Part shown: piece by piece, positions 13,308 to 15,243 of the stretch
Layout: the number at the start of each line of letters is the position of its first letter
Numbering within the stretch: the first letter of the stretch is position 1
Origin: an uncultured Prevotellaceae bacterium
Lineage (GTDB): Bacteria; Bacteroidota; Bacteroidia; Bacteroidales; Bacteroidaceae
DNA: 15,243 nt
Assembly: GCA_902800435.1 (NCBI GenBank)
Contig: CADCEQ010000053.1
Span: 1 to 15,243 of the forward strand
Direction: 5' to 3'
The notes under the pieces: generated by a model
Databases searched by the model: none
Seen by the model: the letters and a program-made list of their open reading frames with translations, nothing else
Told to the model about the DNA's origin: nothing
Translations under genes and position numbers: made by a program

Positions 13308-13925
13308 CTACTTGTCGTTTAGGAGGCTGTCGAACTTCTGGAAGATAAAGTCCTTGCGGTCGATGGTCTTGCGGCGGAACTTGGCGGATACGGGATAGAG
13401 CTTCGTGTGCTTCTTGTTCACCGCATACTTGTCGGTAATCCATTCTTCCGCGGTGTAGTGCCCGCCGTGGCGCTCCAGGTCGTAGTCGTAGGAGATGCCG
13501 TCCATGACGACATCGGCCTTGCCGTCGTAGACTTTCACGTGCAGCAGGAAGTTGAACTGTGTACGGTCGAGGGAAAAGGTGCTGTTCTTGAAGACAAGCC
13601 ATTCGTGGAAGACGGCCCCAAGGTCGTGGTTCTCACGGTCCTGTACGACCACCGCACTACCTGCAATCTGGTTTGGCTCAGAAACCATCTTCGTGAGTTG
13701 CTTCAGAAGGATGTCGTAGATCTCGTCGGCACTTTTCCCTTTGGCGTTGATGGTCGTCTGGTACTTCACCTTTCCGTCAACCAAAGGTACGGCATCTGGT
13801 GCCAGATACTTGGCGTCAGGATTGTCCTTCGGCTGTTCTTCCACTTCTATACGCTCCCATGTGTTATCCTGAGCCGATGCGAACAGAGGCATCAGCATCA
13901 GCAGGACGATTAAAAACTGTTTCAT
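13308..13925 (-). CDS. DUF4468 domain-containing secreted/periplasmic protein
   Basis: A 205-residue protein with a clear signal peptide (MKQFLIVLLMLMPLFASAQ). Residues about 55-165 look like DUF4468, a TBP-like fold: GKVKYQTTINAKGKSADEIY, then MVSEPNQIAGSAVVVQDREN, FNFLLHVKVYDGKADVVMDG and ISYDYD. The C-terminus is basic and ends in FDSLLNDK. Function of the family is not known to me; location in the periplasm or outer membrane is inferred from the signal. The gene leads a likely operon with the 57-residue membrane protein and the porin, so an envelope role is plausible. The promoter at 13954-13987 precedes it. Confidence 0.85.
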   Translation of the reverse strand: MKQFLIVLLMLMPLFASAQDNTWERIEVEEQPKDNPDAKYLAPDAVPLVDGKVKYQTTINAKGKSADEIYDILLKQLTKMVSEPNQIAGSAVVVQDRENHDLGAVFHEWLVFKNSTFSLDRTQFNFLLHVKVYDGKADVVMDGISYDYDLERHGGHYTAEEWITDKYAVNKKHTKLYPVSAKFRRKTIDRKDFIFQKFDSLLNDK

Positions 13926-13953
13926 CTTTACCTTAAATTATAATTTATGGGTG

Positions 13954-13987
13954 CAAAAGTACAAAAATCTTTGGACTTAGGAACAAA
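13954..13987 (-). promoter_or_regulatory. Promoter of the DUF4468-membrane protein-porin operon
   Basis: On the minus strand TACTTTTG (13954-13961) is an exact TAnnTTTG element, 28 bases before the DUF4468 ATG. TTTG (13984-13987) lies 22 bases upstream, slightly farther than the usual spacing. Confidence 0.7.
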
Positions 13988-14075
13988 AATCTTCATTAAT
14001 CTAACATAAATTTAATCAGGATGCAGTTTGACTGGCGATTTGTGTCGATTTTTTAAGATTTTTCCTCTTTCTTCT

Positions 14076-15243
14076 TTACTTCATTTCCAGTTCCTTTTGC
14101 AGTCGTAGAATCTCGTCGCGATACTGTGCTGCCTGGAGGAAGTCAAGCTGCTTGGCGGCCTCCTTCATCAGACGGGTGGTCTCCTGGATGCTCTTCTCCA
14201 ACTGATCTCGGGTCATTCGTGCCACGATAGGATCAGCCGCAACCATCGTCGTCGCACCCATGCCGAACTCCCTGCGCAGTTCCTTCGTGTCGGCACGGTT
14301 CTCCGTCTGGAGGGCTGCCTGGCTGATGTTCTTCACGATCTGCTTGGGCGTGATGCCGTGTTCCTCGTTGTAGCGTATCTGCTTCTCCCGTCGGCGCAGG
14401 GTCTCGTCGATGGTGAGCTGCATCGAGGCGGTGATGGTGTCGGCATACATGATCACCTTGCCGTTTACGTTTCTGGCTGCACGGCCTGCCGTCTGCGTCA
14501 GACTGCGGTGACTGCGCAAGAAGCCCTCCTTGTCGGCATCGAGAATGGCCACCAGCGACACTTCGGGCAGGTCGAGACCCTCTCTCAGCAGGTTCACGCC
14601 AATCAGCGCGTCATACTTGCCCAACCTCAGGTCGTTGAGTATCTGTACGCGTTCCAGCGTCTTTACCTCACTGTGTATGTAGTTGGCCTTTATCCCGTGC
14701 TGCAGCAGGTATTCGGCCATTTCCTCGGCCATGCGTTTGGTCAGCGTCGTCACAAGCACCCTCTCACCCCGTTCTGTACGCATGACAATCTCGTTCATCA
14801 GGTCGTCGATCTGGTTCTCGCTGGGTCTGACTTCTATCTCCGGGTCGAGCAGTCCCGTGGGGCGTATCACCTGTTCGACCACCACACCCTCGGCCTCTGC
14901 CAATTCGTAGTCGGCGGGCGTGGCGCTCACGTACACCGTCTGGCCGGTGATGGACTCGAACTCGTCGAAAGTGAGCGGGCGGTTGTCCGCCGCGGCGGGC
15001 AGGCGGAACCCGTATTCCACCAGGGTCGCCTTGCGGGAATGGTCGCCGCCGAACATCGCGCGGATCTGCGGCAGGGTGACGTGGCTCTCGTCGATGAAGC
15101 AGATGAAGTCGTCCGGGAAGTAGTCGATCAGGGTGAAGGGACGCTGGCCGGGCTTGCGGCCGTCGAAATAGCGGGAATAGTTCTCCACTCCGGGGCAGTA
15201 GCCCATCTCCTTGATCATCTCGATGTCGTACTCCACCCGCTGC
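14076..15243 (-). CDS. uvrB: UvrABC system protein B, C-terminal part (cut by window edge)
   Basis: Damage-recognition helicase of nucleotide excision repair, which loads onto DNA with UvrA and recruits UvrC. About 388 of the usual 670-odd residues are visible; the N-terminus lies beyond base 15243, and the frame is already open there (QRVEYDIEM). Visible family blocks are [16 protein letters not shown], the helicase box [20 protein letters not shown], the [13 protein letters not shown] region, [20 protein letters not shown] and [19 protein letters not shown] (motifs V and VI). The C-terminal UVR coiled-coil domain ([20 protein letters not shown]), which contacts UvrC, is intact. The spacer to the DUF4468 gene (13926-14075) contains that gene's promoter and no clear hairpin terminator for uvrB. 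Confidence 0.97.
   Translation of the reverse strand, partial: QRVEYDIEMIKEMGYCPGVENYSRYFDGRKPGQRPFTLIDYFPDDFICFIDESHVTLPQIRAMFGGDHSRKATLVEYGFRLPAAADNRPLTFDEFESITGQTVYVSATPADYELAEAEGVVVEQVIRPTGLLDPEIEVRPSENQIDDLMNEIVMRTERGERVLVTTLTKRMAEEMAEYLLQHGIKANYIHSEVKTLERVQILNDLRLGKYDALIGVNLLREGLDLPEVSLVAILDADKEGFLRSHRSLTQTAGRAARNVNGKVIMYADTITASMQLTIDETLRRREKQIRYNEEHGITPKQIVKNISQAALQTENRADTKELRREFGMGATTMVAADPIVARMTRDQLEKSIQETTRLMKEAAKQLDFLQAAQYRDEILRLQKELEMK

Overview
The window looks like chromosomal DNA from a Bacteroidota bacterium, most likely of the Prevotella group (Prevotellaceae). Four things point there. Upstream regions carry the Bacteroidota promoter TAnnTTTG, often with TTTG or CTTG about 20 bases further up, rather than enterobacterial -35/-10 boxes. 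Shine-Dalgarno sites are weak or absent. Several protein families typical of the phylum are present: a BspA-like LRR protein with a dockerin-like tail, a DUF3990/DUF3791 pair, DUF4468 and a Porin_10-type putative porin. The coding DNA is fairly GC-rich, while the intergenic DNA is AT-rich.

Layout. Positions 1-250 hold degenerate repeats, a terminator-like hairpin and a promoter. 251-889 (+) is a DUF559 nuclease-like ORF whose end runs into the tail of the convergent gene. 680-4015 (-) encodes a large secreted multidomain surface protein. 4081-4601 (-) is a translationally coupled DUF3791/DUF3990 pair resembling a toxin-antitoxin module; the DUF3990 member, which has PARP-like ADP-ribosyltransferase motifs, appears truncated. 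4660-4845 is a repeat-rich spacer. ansA (4846-5877, -) and uxaC (5988-7394, +) diverge from a compact palindromic double promoter. 7514-7885 is a wreck of a GH3 lipoprotein gene with an early stop and an internal deletion. An RluA-family pseudouridine synthase (8068-8970, +) overlaps a 51-residue membrane protein gene (8967-9122). An HD-domain hydrolase (9140-9778, -) and menA (9850-10761, +) diverge from a second, tighter palindromic double promoter. A three-gene minus-strand set follows: a DUF4468 protein (13308-13925), a 57-residue membrane protein (13134-13307) and a putative porin (10758-13121). The window ends inside uvrB (14076-15243, -).

How the genes relate. Most are housekeeping or metabolic: asparagine breakdown, uronate catabolism, RNA modification, menaquinone synthesis and nucleotide excision repair. 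The accessory content is the DUF559 ORF, the surface protein, the DUF3791/DUF3990 pair, the GH3 relic and the repeats. The DUF4468, small membrane protein and porin genes are packed tightly enough to be one envelope operon. No CRISPR array, tRNA, rRNA or intact insertion sequence was seen. The most interesting candidate is the eroded ADP-ribosyltransferase-like module directly upstream of the surface protein gene, which has no recognisable promoter of its own. All family names rest on reading motifs by eye; no database search was run.
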